A DNA stretch of 64,000 bases, from the NCBI RefSeq assembly GCF_900607235.1, contig NZ_LR027848.1:310001-374000 (forward strand), given 5' to 3'. Source of the stretch: Olivibacter jilunii (lineage in GTDB: Bacteria; Bacteroidota; Bacteroidia; Sphingobacteriales; Sphingobacteriaceae). Below the pieces are notes generated by a model. That model saw only the letters and a list, made by a program, of their open reading frames with translations. It searched no databases and was not told where the DNA came from. Position 1 is the first letter of the stretch. Each line of letters starts with the position of its first letter. Of this stretch, positions 45,577 through 53,227 are shown piece after piece. The translations under genes were made by a program, and so were the position numbers.

Positions 45577-46371
45577 ATGAAGAAAGTTGCCATACTCTAT
45601 GTCATAGTTATCCTGTTTCTTTTTTCTTACCATTCTGCCTTCGCTTGGGGGCTTACCGGTCATCGTGTGGTAGGTGCGCTTGCCGATCAACATTTAAGCA
45701 AGCGGGCAAGAAAAAATATTCAGGAAATTCTGGGTAATGAATCTTTAGCAATGGCTGCGAATTGGCCCGACTTTATAAAATCTGACCCAGCTTTCAATTA
45801 TTTAGGCAGTTGGCATTATGTAAATTTCAAAAGCGGCCTGACTTACGAACAGCTAAGCCAACAACTACATAGCGACACGACCGCTAATGCTTACAACAAG
45901 CTCCTTATGTTGATTCAGCAGCTTAAAAATCGACATTCTTTAGATAAAGCCACTCAGGTAATGTACCTTCGTCTTATTATACATATTGTGGGCGACATCC
46001 ATCAACCGATGCATACGGGCCGCTTTGAAGATCTAGGAGGTAATAAGATCAAACTCTATTGGTTCAATATCCCCACGAATCTCCATCGAATTTGGGATGA
46101 GCAATTGATAGATTTTCAGCAGCTAAGTTTTACGGAATATACCCAAGCGATTAATTTCAGCACAAAGGAACAGCGCGCTATGTGGCAGAACAGCTCATTG
46201 GAAAACTGGCTGTATGAATCTTACCAGATTAGTGAATCTTTGTATAAAGATGTCCAACCTGAAGAGAAGCTCAGCTATCGCTATAACTTCGATCATATCA
46301 ACACGCTGAATCAACAACTACTAAAGGGTGGAATCCGACTGGCTAAAATACTTAACGATTTGTTTGGTTAG
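45577..46371 (+). CDS. S1/P1 family zinc nuclease, secreted
   Basis: A 264-residue exported single-strand nuclease. The signal peptide is cut after A23, leaving Trp 24 as residue 1, which binds zinc through its backbone in this family. Other zinc-ligand segments are GHRVVG, HYVNF, HIVGDIHQPMHTGRFEDLGGN (parts near 125-145) and LHRIWDEQL. It probably degrades DNA or RNA outside the cytoplasm for phosphate and nucleosides. It is divergent from the deoxyhypusine-synthase-like gene. A heptamer repeat follows the stop. Confidence 0.93.
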   Translation: MKKVAILYVIVILFLFSYHSAFAWGLTGHRVVGALADQHLSKRARKNIQEILGNESLAMAANWPDFIKSDPAFNYLGSWHYVNFKSGLTYEQLSQQLHSDTTANAYNKLLMLIQQLKNRHSLDKATQVMYLRLIIHIVGDIHQPMHTGRFEDLGGNKIKLYWFNIPTNLHRIWDEQLIDFQQLSFTEYTQAINFSTKEQRAMWQNSSLENWLYESYQISESLYKDVQPEEKLSYRYNFDHINTLNQQLLKGGIRLAKILNDLFG

Positions 46372-46406
46372 CACTTAGGTGTTAAGTATTCGCATTTAGC
46401 GCTGCC
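46372..46406. repeat. heptamer repeat after the nuclease gene
   Basis: Five 7-mers, CACTTAG, GTGTTAA, GTATTCG, CATTTAG, CGCTGCC, run directly from the nuclease stop codon and fill nearly the whole gap to the convergent cyclo-ligase gene. Confidence 0.5.
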
Positions 46407-46408
46407 GC

Positions 46409-46987
46409 CTATTTAGAAAAAACCCATATTTTTTCAGGTGTTACGCAGCTATCCAAAGGAATGTCATGTGCTTCACAATCAATAATCTTATCAACGGGAT
46501 CAAATAGCGACAAACCAATTTTACGAATATCCGGACGGCATTCGCTTAAAAAGCGATCATAATAGCCCTTGCCATAACCTACCCGGTTCCCCTCCATGTC
46601 GAAACTTAGCAAAGGTAAGAGCACAGCATCTATCAATCCTACCGCTACTTGGTTGGTCGATCCTTCGGGCTCTACGATGCCCCACTTGTTTTTCATTAAT
46701 GCTTGTTCGCCCAACACGTAATGGGTCATTATGTTCTTCTGCAAATCGCTTTTTGGCACCACAATTTTTGTATTGGGATAATTCGCCTTTATATAGTCAA
46801 TGAGGAGAAATGTATTAGGCTCTCTTTTTTCCAATATAGGCAGAAAGGTATGGAGGTACGCAATTCTGTCCATTGGCAAGGACTGAAAGTTTCTCAGCAA
46901 ACTTGCATTGAGCTGATGGTACTGCGTATCCGACAATTGATCGCGCATAAACTTAAACCGCAATCTGCTAGCTTGTTTTGTATACAT
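46409..46987 (-). CDS. 5-formyltetrahydrofolate cyclo-ligase
   Basis: A 192-residue ATP-dependent enzyme that returns 5-formyl-THF to the active folate pool as methenyl-THF. The family motif GYGKGYYDRFLSECRP (near 137-152) and an N-terminal KFMRDQLSD are visible. The length is typical. It is transcribed after the EF-P terminator, so it has its own promoter, which was not identified. Confidence 0.92.
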   Translation of the reverse strand: MYTKQASRLRFKFMRDQLSDTQYHQLNASLLRNFQSLPMDRIAYLHTFLPILEKREPNTFLLIDYIKANYPNTKIVVPKSDLQKNIMTHYVLGEQALMKNKWGIVEPEGSTNQVAVGLIDAVLLPLLSFDMEGNRVGYGKGYYDRFLSECRPDIRKIGLSLFDPVDKIIDCEAHDIPLDSCVTPEKIWVFSK

Positions 46988-47013
46988 TCCGTCTCTACTA
47001 TATTAAAAGGCAA

Positions 47014-47050
47014 ATAAAAAACGGCCTTAGAGAAGAGCTCTCAAAGACCG
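47014..47050 (-). terminator. Rho-independent terminator of efp
   Basis: An imperfect stem (CGGCCTTAGAG with CTCTCAAAGACCG) at 47022-47050, with TTTTTTATT following on the minus strand, 33 bases past the efp stop. Confidence 0.7.
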
Positions 47051-47083
47051 CCTAATCAACCTAAACCTAAAAACTTAATCAAA

Positions 47084-47644
47084 TTATTTCACCCGTTCGA
47101 TATAATCCCCGGTTCTGGTATCAACCTTAACTTTATCACCTTGGTTGATGAACAAGGGAACACGAATTTCAACGCCCGTTTCCACGGTAGCGCTTTTCAG
47201 GGCGTTTGTAGAGGTATCGCCTTTCACAGCAGGTTCCGTATAAGTAATCTCAAGCTCTACCGTAGTAGGTGTTTGAGCCATAATCGGTTCCTCACTTTCA
47301 AAGGCCACCAATACATTCATACCCTCTTTCAAGAACCGTGCCGAATCACCAAAAAGCGATTTGGGGATATTATATTGCTCAAAAGAGACATTATCCATTA
47401 CAACGAAAAAGTCTCCTTCATCATAAAGGTATTGATAATCGTTCGTCTCAACACGCGCAATCTCAACCTCCTCATCGGTACGGAAGCGATACTCCACCAA
47501 CTTACCCGTTCTAACGTTGCGCATCTTCGCTTGATAAAAAGCACGTAGGTTTCCCGGAGTTCTATGAATATACTCATCTACAGATACCAATTCGCCGTTA
47601 AAACGCAATATATTGCCCGTCTTGACATCAGAAGCTTTAGCCAT
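47084..47644 (-). CDS. efp: elongation factor P
   Basis: EF-P binds the ribosome between P and E sites and relieves stalling at proline runs. The three-domain, 186-residue length and SVDEYIHRTPGNLRAFYQAK, GDFFVVMDN, TGDYIERVK are normal. In E. coli the loop reads PGKGQAF with Lys 34 beta-lysylated; here it is PGNLRAF, with Asn 32 at that site. This protein therefore cannot be lysylated or hypusinated there and may work unmodified. It has its own promoter and terminator. Confidence 0.96.
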   Translation of the reverse strand: MAKASDVKTGNILRFNGELVSVDEYIHRTPGNLRAFYQAKMRNVRTGKLVEYRFRTDEEVEIARVETNDYQYLYDEGDFFVVMDNVSFEQYNIPKSLFGDSARFLKEGMNVLVAFESEEPIMAQTPTTVELEITYTEPAVKGDTSTNALKSATVETGVEIRVPLFINQGDKVKVDTRTGDYIERVK

Positions 47645-47683
47645 ATCTATAAGTTATTATGTAAAAACATTTTTTCGGTGGTG

Positions 47684-47713
47684 CAAAGGTAACCTTAAAA
47701 TTTGGATTCCCAA
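47684..47713 (-). promoter_or_regulatory. promoter of efp
   Basis: On the minus strand TTG (47713-47711), 19 bases, TACCTTTG (47691-47684); expected leader about 34 bases. Spacing and both boxes match the Bacteroidota consensus. Confidence 0.62.
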
Positions 47714-47725
47714 AAATTTAGTCGC

Positions 47726-48349
47726 CTAGTAGTTTTTATACTGCTCAATATGAATTTGATGCCGACAAAAGCTATATTCATGTTCTTGATTGGAACAAAT
47801 AATCAGCAATTTGTTCTTGGCGAATCGCTCAATTAGATTAAGATACCAAGCGATCCCCTGTGTATCCAAATTGGATGTGGGTTCATCTAAAAATAAGGTA
47901 GGGGTTTGCGAACAGCAAGCCAAGGCCAATTTCGTGCGCTGTCTCATTCCGGACGAAAAGTAGCGTAGTTCTTTGTCCGCAGCGCGTTCGAGATCCAATA
48001 ATTCAACTAGCAATTGTGCGTTCAGGCCTTCTTCCATTCGTTTAAAAGAAAAGTGAAAATCGATTAATTCACGTAGCGTAAACTCTTCGATCAGCTCTTG
48101 GTAGGGCGCCGCTAAAGCACTCGAGGAAAAAAACATATCCGCATCCAGTTTCTGATCTTCATCGAGGTATCGAATGGTGCCTTCGGATGCTGTAAGACTA
48201 CCGATCAACACCTGAAGTAAGGTCGATTTACCGGACCCGTTAGGGCCTAAAATCGCATAACTATTTCCATGCAAAAAATGGTAATTGACCGATTTAAAAA
48301 TCCACTCTCGATTGAAACGCCGACCGATATTTTCGAGTATGATATCCAA
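47726..48349 (-). CDS. ABC transporter ATP-binding protein
   Basis: A 207-residue ATPase with Walker A GPNGSGKST (35-43), signature YFSSGMRQRTKLA and Walker B PTLFLDEPTSNLD. It resembles CcmA-like or Bacteroidota single-domain ABC proteins. No permease gene is adjacent, so the transported substrate, or whether it transports at all, is unknown. No ATG exists near the N-terminus: the start is TTG at 48349, because an in-frame TAG stands two codons upstream. It comes 60 bases after lpxA behind a terminator-like hairpin. Confidence 0.88.
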   Translation of the reverse strand: MDIILENIGRRFNREWIFKSVNYHFLHGNSYAILGPNGSGKSTLLQVLIGSLTASEGTIRYLDEDQKLDADMFFSSSALAAPYQELIEEFTLRELIDFHFSFKRMEEGLNAQLLVELLDLERAADKELRYFSSGMRQRTKLALACCSQTPTLFLDEPTSNLDTQGIAWYLNLIERFAKNKLLIICSNQEHEYSFCRHQIHIEQYKNY

Positions 48350-48378
48350 GTGCTAATCCTCCAGCAGTAAAAACACCA

Positions 48379-48399
48379 TAAGCAGCTTAATGCTGCTTA
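48379..48399 (-). terminator. terminator-like hairpin after lpxA
   Basis: Perfect 8-bp stem TAAGCAGC/GCTGCTTA with a 5-base loop, 10 bases past the lpxA stop; on the minus strand GTTTTTA follows after 4 bases. Confidence 0.6.
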
Positions 48400-48409
48400 G
48401 GTTAAAATC

Positions 48410-49204
48410 TTACAGCGCAACCTTTCCTTGGCCAAAGCCTTTCATAATCCCGCGATTAGAGCTTCGCACAAAGTCCAGGATCTCGTCGCGAATCTCCGTC
48501 GGTTGGCATTCCGTTTCAATGATATCCAAGGCTTTCGTTAAATTGTTGTTTTTCACAAACATGGTACGATAGATATCTTGGATTTCGTTGATTTGCTCAG
48601 ATGAAAAGCCCCTGCGCCTTAAGCCGACAGAATTAATCCCCACATAAGAAAGTGGCTCTCTCGCTGCTTTAACAAAGGGCGGAACATCTTTACGAACCAA
48701 AGAACCTCCTGCAACAAACGCATGAGACCCAATATGGCAAAACTGATGAACAGCAACCATGCCCGCCAACACCACATAATCGCCAACTGTAATATGCCCC
48801 GCTAACGTGCTGCTATTTGAAAAAATACAATTATTACCAACAAAACAATCGTGGGCGATATGACTATATGCTTGGATAAGGCAATTATTTCCAACTACCG
48901 TACGCCATCTATCTTTTGTGCCTCTATTAATGGTCACACATTCGCGGATGGTGGTATTATCACCAATTTCAGCGGTAGTGTCTTCACCCGCAAATTTGAG
49001 ATCCTGCGGGATGCCACTTATTACCGCCCCAGGGAAAATACGACAATTTTTCCCGATACGCGCGCCATCCATGATAACAACATTCGAGCCTATCCATGTT
49101 CCTTCGCCTATTTCTACGTTTTTATGAATAGTTACAAAAGGTTCGATCACTACATTTTCCGCGATTTTGGCTTGCGGATGTATATATGCCAATGGTTGGA
49201 TCAT
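48410..49204 (-). CDS. lpxA: acyl-ACP:UDP-N-acetylglucosamine O-acyltransferase
   Basis: First enzyme of lipid A synthesis. The 264-residue protein is a left-handed parallel beta-helix of hexapeptide repeats (IAENVV, IGEGTW, IGDNTT) with the catalytic His region in YSHIAHDCFVGN and AGMVAVHQFCHIG, and a helical C-terminus. It lies one base after the lpxC-fabZ stop, in the order lpxD, lpxC-fabZ, lpxA. Confidence 0.96.
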   Translation of the reverse strand: MIQPLAYIHPQAKIAENVVIEPFVTIHKNVEIGEGTWIGSNVVIMDGARIGKNCRIFPGAVISGIPQDLKFAGEDTTAEIGDNTTIRECVTINRGTKDRWRTVVGNNCLIQAYSHIAHDCFVGNNCIFSNSSTLAGHITVGDYVVLAGMVAVHQFCHIGSHAFVAGGSLVRKDVPPFVKAAREPLSYVGINSVGLRRRGFSSEQINEIQDIYRTMFVKNNNLTKALDIIETECQPTEIRDEILDFVRSSNRGIMKGFGQGKVAL

Positions 49205-49205
49205 C

Positions 49206-50618
49206 TTATTGCTCTTTAATTTCTTCTTTTATCTTAACTATCTGTGCCATCAATTCTGCTTCTACCACAATCTTTTCGCCAACCATGCCAACACCTTTCA
49301 TTTGAGCGATACCTCTTCTTATCGGTTGCAATAAACTACAGTGAAAAATAATGGTATCTCCCGGCTTCACCTGTGCTTTAAACCGAGCGTTCTCAATTTT
49401 CAAAAATAAGGTGATATAATTCTCTGGGTCGGGTACGGTATTTAACACCAATATGCCTCCTGTTTGCGCCATGGCCTCAATTTGAAGAACTCCGGGGAAT
49501 AGCGGCTCATTTGGAAAATGCCCCATGAAAATGTCTTCATTCATTGTCACATTCTTCAAACCCACCACATGAGTTTTTGTAAGTTCCAGAATCTTATCCA
49601 CCATCAGCATCGGCTGCCTATGGGGTAAAATCTTCATAATCTGCGCCGTATCATAAACGGGGGTCATATTCGGATCGTAAACCCGCACATACTTCTTGTT
49701 CTTTTCCCTACTAATCTGCGCTTTGATCTTTTTGGCAAATGCCACATTGGCAGCATGCCCGGGACGTGCAGCCATGATATGTCCCTTCAACGGCCGCCCT
49801 ACTAAGGCCAAATCGCCAATCATATCCAACAACTTATGCCGTGCCGGCTCATTCTGATGGCGAAGCTTAATATTATTCAGGATACCTTCCCTTGCCACAT
49901 CGATATCTTCCCGATTAAAGAGTTTCGCTAAATGCTTCAGCTCATCTTTACTCACATCTTTATCGACTACTACAATCGCGTTATTTAAATCACCTCCTTT
50001 AATCAGATTATGTTCAAGCAACATTTCTAATTCATGCAAGAAACAAAACGTTCTGGACGAGGCAATTTCCTTTTTAAATTCACTGATGCTAGTAATAGCA
50101 GAGTGTTGACTTCCCAATACGGGTGAATTATAATCAATCATACAGGTAAATCGATACCCATCTAAAGGCATCGCAACCATCTCTACTTTTCTATCAGCTT
50201 CGGTATAATGTATATTATGAGGTATTTCGTAATATTCCCGATCTGCTTCCTGATCTTTATACCCTGCCTTCTCAATGGCTTCTACGTAAATTAAAGCACT
50301 CCCATCCATAATCGGAACTTCAGGGCCATCAATTTCTATCAGCACATTATCAATCTCCATTCCTACTAAGGATGCCAGTAAGTGTTCTACCGTGCTTACG
50401 CTTGCGCCATTTTGTGTAATCGTGGTTCCTCTCGAAGTGTCTGAAACGTTATCCACGTCAGCATCGATGATGGGCTGACCTTCTAAATCTATTCGTTTAA
50501 ATTTATATCCATGATTTACAGGTGCCGGCTTAAAAACTAATGTAGCATGTTTACCAGTGTGGAGGCCAACCCCTGAAATCGTAATTTCTGAATTAAGTGT
50601 TCTTTGTTTAACGTTCAT
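49206..50618 (-). CDS. lpxC-fabZ: bifunctional UDP-3-O-acyl-N-acetylglucosamine deacetylase / 3-hydroxyacyl-ACP dehydratase
   Basis: A 470-residue fusion typical of Bacteroidota. Residues 1-305 are LpxC, the zinc deacetylase that commits lipid A synthesis (SGVGLHTGKHA, VEHLLASLVGMEIDNV, zinc ligands in the later HLAKLFN, KLLDMIGDLAL and RPLKGHIMAARPGH segments). Residues 320-470 are FabZ (LPHRQPMLMVDKIL, GHFPNEPLFPGVLQIEAMAQ with His and Glu). Fusion may balance flux between lipid A and fatty acid chain synthesis. Confidence 0.96.
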   Translation of the reverse strand: MNVKQRTLNSEITISGVGLHTGKHATLVFKPAPVNHGYKFKRIDLEGQPIIDADVDNVSDTSRGTTITQNGASVSTVEHLLASLVGMEIDNVLIEIDGPEVPIMDGSALIYVEAIEKAGYKDQEADREYYEIPHNIHYTEADRKVEMVAMPLDGYRFTCMIDYNSPVLGSQHSAITSISEFKKEIASSRTFCFLHELEMLLEHNLIKGGDLNNAIVVVDKDVSKDELKHLAKLFNREDIDVAREGILNNIKLRHQNEPARHKLLDMIGDLALVGRPLKGHIMAARPGHAANVAFAKKIKAQISREKNKKYVRVYDPNMTPVYDTAQIMKILPHRQPMLMVDKILELTKTHVVGLKNVTMNEDIFMGHFPNEPLFPGVLQIEAMAQTGGILVLNTVPDPENYITLFLKIENARFKAQVKPGDTIIFHCSLLQPIRRGIAQMKGVGMVGEKIVVEAELMAQIVKIKEEIKEQ

Positions 50619-50668
50619 CTCTTCCTAATAATTTAAGGCTAGCATACGCTGTCGCTGCTAGTACTCAT

Positions 50669-51706
50669 TTATTCTTCGTCAAGTTTTTTAATTAGTTTTT
50701 CAATTTGATCCAAGCGGCGTTCCAAATCCGGTAATCGCTGCAATACTACTTGTGCTCGCATCTGATTCTGGAACTGACTTGCCGGTGTTCCCGCCCATTT
50801 CAACCCGGGGGTATCTATAGAACGGTTGATACCGGATTGCGCCTGCACTTGTGTACCATCAGCTATCGTGATATGTCCTACGGCACCTACTTGTCCTCCT
50901 AAAACTACATTCTTACCGATTTTTGTACTTCCTGAGATACCTGTTTGAGCAGCTATAACTGAATTTTCTCCAACCTCCACATTATGCGCCAACTGAATTA
51001 AATTATCCAGTTTTACACCTTTTCGAATGATTGTATGTCCCATCGTTGCACGATCGATTGTGGAATTAGAGCCGATTTCAACATCATCTTCTATAACAAC
51101 GTTTCCGATTTGACTTATTTTACGATAGGTACCATCCTCTTGTGGAGCGAAGCCAAAACCATCGCTTCCTATAACAGTGCCTGAATGGATCACCACATTT
51201 TTTCCTAAAACACAATCGTGATATATTTTTACACCGGGGAATAAAATACTCCCCGCGCCTATCTTAACATTATCGCCAATGTACACCTGCGGATAAATGC
51301 TTACATTATCCTCTAGTACAACATTGTCTCCGATATAAGAAAAAGCCCCTACATATACATCCTCCCCTAGCTTAGCGGAGGGATGGATATAGGAAGGCGT
51401 TTCTACTCCCGTTTTATGAAAACGGAATTTATTATATTGCTCTAATAGCAAGGTAATTGCCGTATAGGCATTCTTCACTCGAATAAGCGTGGCACTTATC
51501 GGCTCCTCAACCGTTAAGTCATTATTGACAATAACAATGGATGCTTCTGTCGTGTAAAGGTAGTTTTCATATTTAGGGTTAGCTAAAAAAGTAAGCCCCC
51601 CTTGGCTAGCTTCTTCGATTTTTTCAACCCTCGATACCACAACATCTTCGTTTCCCTCTATAGAACCATCAATGATTTCGCTAATTTGTTTGGCAGTAAA
51701 TTGCAT
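50669..51706 (-). CDS. lpxD: UDP-3-O-acylglucosamine N-acyltransferase
   Basis: Third lipid A enzyme. The 345-residue protein has an N-terminal uridine-binding domain (1-100), a hexapeptide-repeat beta-helix (about 105-295, with HNVEVGENSVIAAQTGISGS cut near 235-254 containing the catalytic His) and a C-terminal helix (VVLQRLPDLERRLDQIEKLI). ATG 51706 follows a perfect promoter by 4 bases, which predicts a leaderless mRNA. It heads lpxD-lpxC/fabZ-lpxA. Confidence 0.95.
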   Translation of the reverse strand: MQFTAKQISEIIDGSIEGNEDVVVSRVEKIEEASQGGLTFLANPKYENYLYTTEASIVIVNNDLTVEEPISATLIRVKNAYTAITLLLEQYNKFRFHKTGVETPSYIHPSAKLGEDVYVGAFSYIGDNVVLEDNVSIYPQVYIGDNVKIGAGSILFPGVKIYHDCVLGKNVVIHSGTVIGSDGFGFAPQEDGTYRKISQIGNVVIEDDVEIGSNSTIDRATMGHTIIRKGVKLDNLIQLAHNVEVGENSVIAAQTGISGSTKIGKNVVLGGQVGAVGHITIADGTQVQAQSGINRSIDTPGLKWAGTPASQFQNQMRAQVVLQRLPDLERRLDQIEKLIKKLDEE

Positions 51707-51710
51707 CGCG

Positions 51711-51741
51711 CAAATTTATGTGTTAAATTTTTATGAACAAA
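51711..51741 (-). promoter_or_regulatory. promoter of lpxD, leaderless type
   Basis: On the minus strand TTTG (51741-51738), exactly 19 bases, TAAATTTG (51718-51711), then 4 bases before ATG 51706. This is the best promoter match in the window. Confidence 0.65.
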
Positions 51742-51785
51742 TTTTAAATTCCTTTGTATATCAATACTTTGCGAACTTCTGACAA

Positions 51786-53012
51786 CTACCGCAATTCTTT
51801 TGGGTAAGCAATCATAAATTTCTTGACCTTTTTTGCCAGCACTTCCAAGTTCGATAAATCGGAGGCTGTCGTAATATCTTGGATGGTACCATCCTTCATC
51901 AAAATGTTAATATTTCCCTCACCGGCATCGTAAGCACTGTTTTCTACCGACTGCGTGAATACGAAATAATGCACTTCATCCTCCCCAACCTTGAACAGGT
52001 TCATAGCTGCGCGACGTAATGCTTCTATTCGTTCCTTGGTAGGCATAAAATTACTTAATTCGACATGATAGAGCCTCCTTGTCATAAATTGCTCACACAA
52101 CTTAGATAAGACAGTATCCTCATGCTTTACCCCCATTTTCACAGTTGCCAAAATGTCTGTATCATCCAGCATGGTAAAAAATTCGAGATGGGCGCGATCT
52201 TGTAAAAAATCCTCCTTTGTGACTCTGTTATCAATAAAATGTTTCAACGCCTCTGTTGCAAATACGTTGTTTCCTTTATCGGTAAGCTCCTTTGCACGCT
52301 GTAAGATTTTAATCAACATCTGTTCAGCACTTAATACCGTTTTATGCAGGTATACTTGCCAGTACATTAGTCTACGGGCAATTAAAAACTTCTCAACCGA
52401 ATAAATTCCCTTTTGTTCAATCACCAAGCCGTTATTAGCAACGTTCAGCATTTTAATAATCCGATCAAAGCTGATCACCCCTTCGGAAACACCGGTAAAA
52501 AAGCTGTCTCTGTTGAGATAGTCCATTCGGTCCGTATCAAGCTGACTCGACACTAATTGATGCAAAAATCGCTTTGGATATTTGTCTTTAAAGATATCAA
52601 TCGCCATAGACAAGCTACCATTGAATTTCCGGTTCATTTCATTCATTATTAACGACGAAATATGCTCATGTGATACTCCCTGTACCAGGGTGTGTTCCAA
52701 CGAGTGCGAAAATGGTCCATGACCTATGTCATGTAGTAATATGGCTATAATGGCGGCCTCTTCTTCCTCCGCTGTTATATCGATATCTTTACCTTTCAGG
52801 GTCTCTAAAGCTAAGCCCATCAAATGCATAGCGCCGAGTGCATGTTGAAAACGCGTATGTAGTGCCCCTGGATAAACTAAATGTGTTAGGCTTACCTGTT
52901 TAATATACCGAAGGCGTTGAAAATAACGATGCTGTATCAGATCAAATATCAAATCTGATGGTATGGAAACAAAACCATAAACAGGATCATTAATAATTTT
53001 TTTCTTATTCAA
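51786..53012 (-). CDS. HD domain phosphohydrolase
   Basis: A 408-residue dGTPase/SAMHD1-like HD protein. Metal-binding residues are visible in HTRFQHALGAMHLMG (H..., near 50-65), HDIGHGPFSHSLEH (HD, near 92-105) and LDTDRMDYLNRDSFF (D, near 160). It may hydrolyse dNTPs or another nucleotide. No ATG is available: an in-frame stop lies five codons upstream of a TTG at 53012, the chosen start. It lies 79 bases before lpxD and divergent from porX. Confidence 0.9.
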   Translation of the reverse strand: MNKKKIINDPVYGFVSIPSDLIFDLIQHRYFQRLRYIKQVSLTHLVYPGALHTRFQHALGAMHLMGLALETLKGKDIDITAEEEEAAIIAILLHDIGHGPFSHSLEHTLVQGVSHEHISSLIMNEMNRKFNGSLSMAIDIFKDKYPKRFLHQLVSSQLDTDRMDYLNRDSFFTGVSEGVISFDRIIKMLNVANNGLVIEQKGIYSVEKFLIARRLMYWQVYLHKTVLSAEQMLIKILQRAKELTDKGNNVFATEALKHFIDNRVTKEDFLQDRAHLEFFTMLDDTDILATVKMGVKHEDTVLSKLCEQFMTRRLYHVELSNFMPTKERIEALRRAAMNLFKVGEDEVHYFVFTQSVENSAYDAGEGNINILMKDGTIQDITTASDLSNLEVLAKKVKKFMIAYPKELR

Positions 53013-53156
53013 AAGCCAAAAAATTTAAGCACAAAGGTGCTATTTTTTAATGAAATGTCCATGATGCAGCTTCTCTTTCTACATCGAAATCAAATCTAAA
53101 TTGAATTTATTTACGTCGCTGTTAATTTTTGTTAAAAAAGCGGAAAGGCTCCAAAC

Positions 53157-53176
53157 AATTACGTAAGTTCGTAATT
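53157..53176 (+). promoter_or_regulatory. inverted repeat upstream of porX
   Basis: AATTACG and CGTAATT (7 bp each) around TAAGTT, about 50 bases before the porX start. It could be an operator or a hairpin; no regulator can be named. Confidence 0.35.
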
Positions 53177-53183
53177 CTATATT

Positions 53184-53225
53184 GAGATAGGACATAGGAC
53201 TTAGAACGTAAAACTTATAACGTAA
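53184..53225. repeat. heptamer repeat directly upstream of porX
   Basis: Six 7-mers in a row: GAGATAG, GACATAG, GACTTAG, AACGTAA, AACTTAT, AACGTAA. The array ends 2 bases before the porX ATG, so it would form the mRNA leader or lie in the promoter. Confidence 0.65.
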
Positions 53226-53227
53226 CG

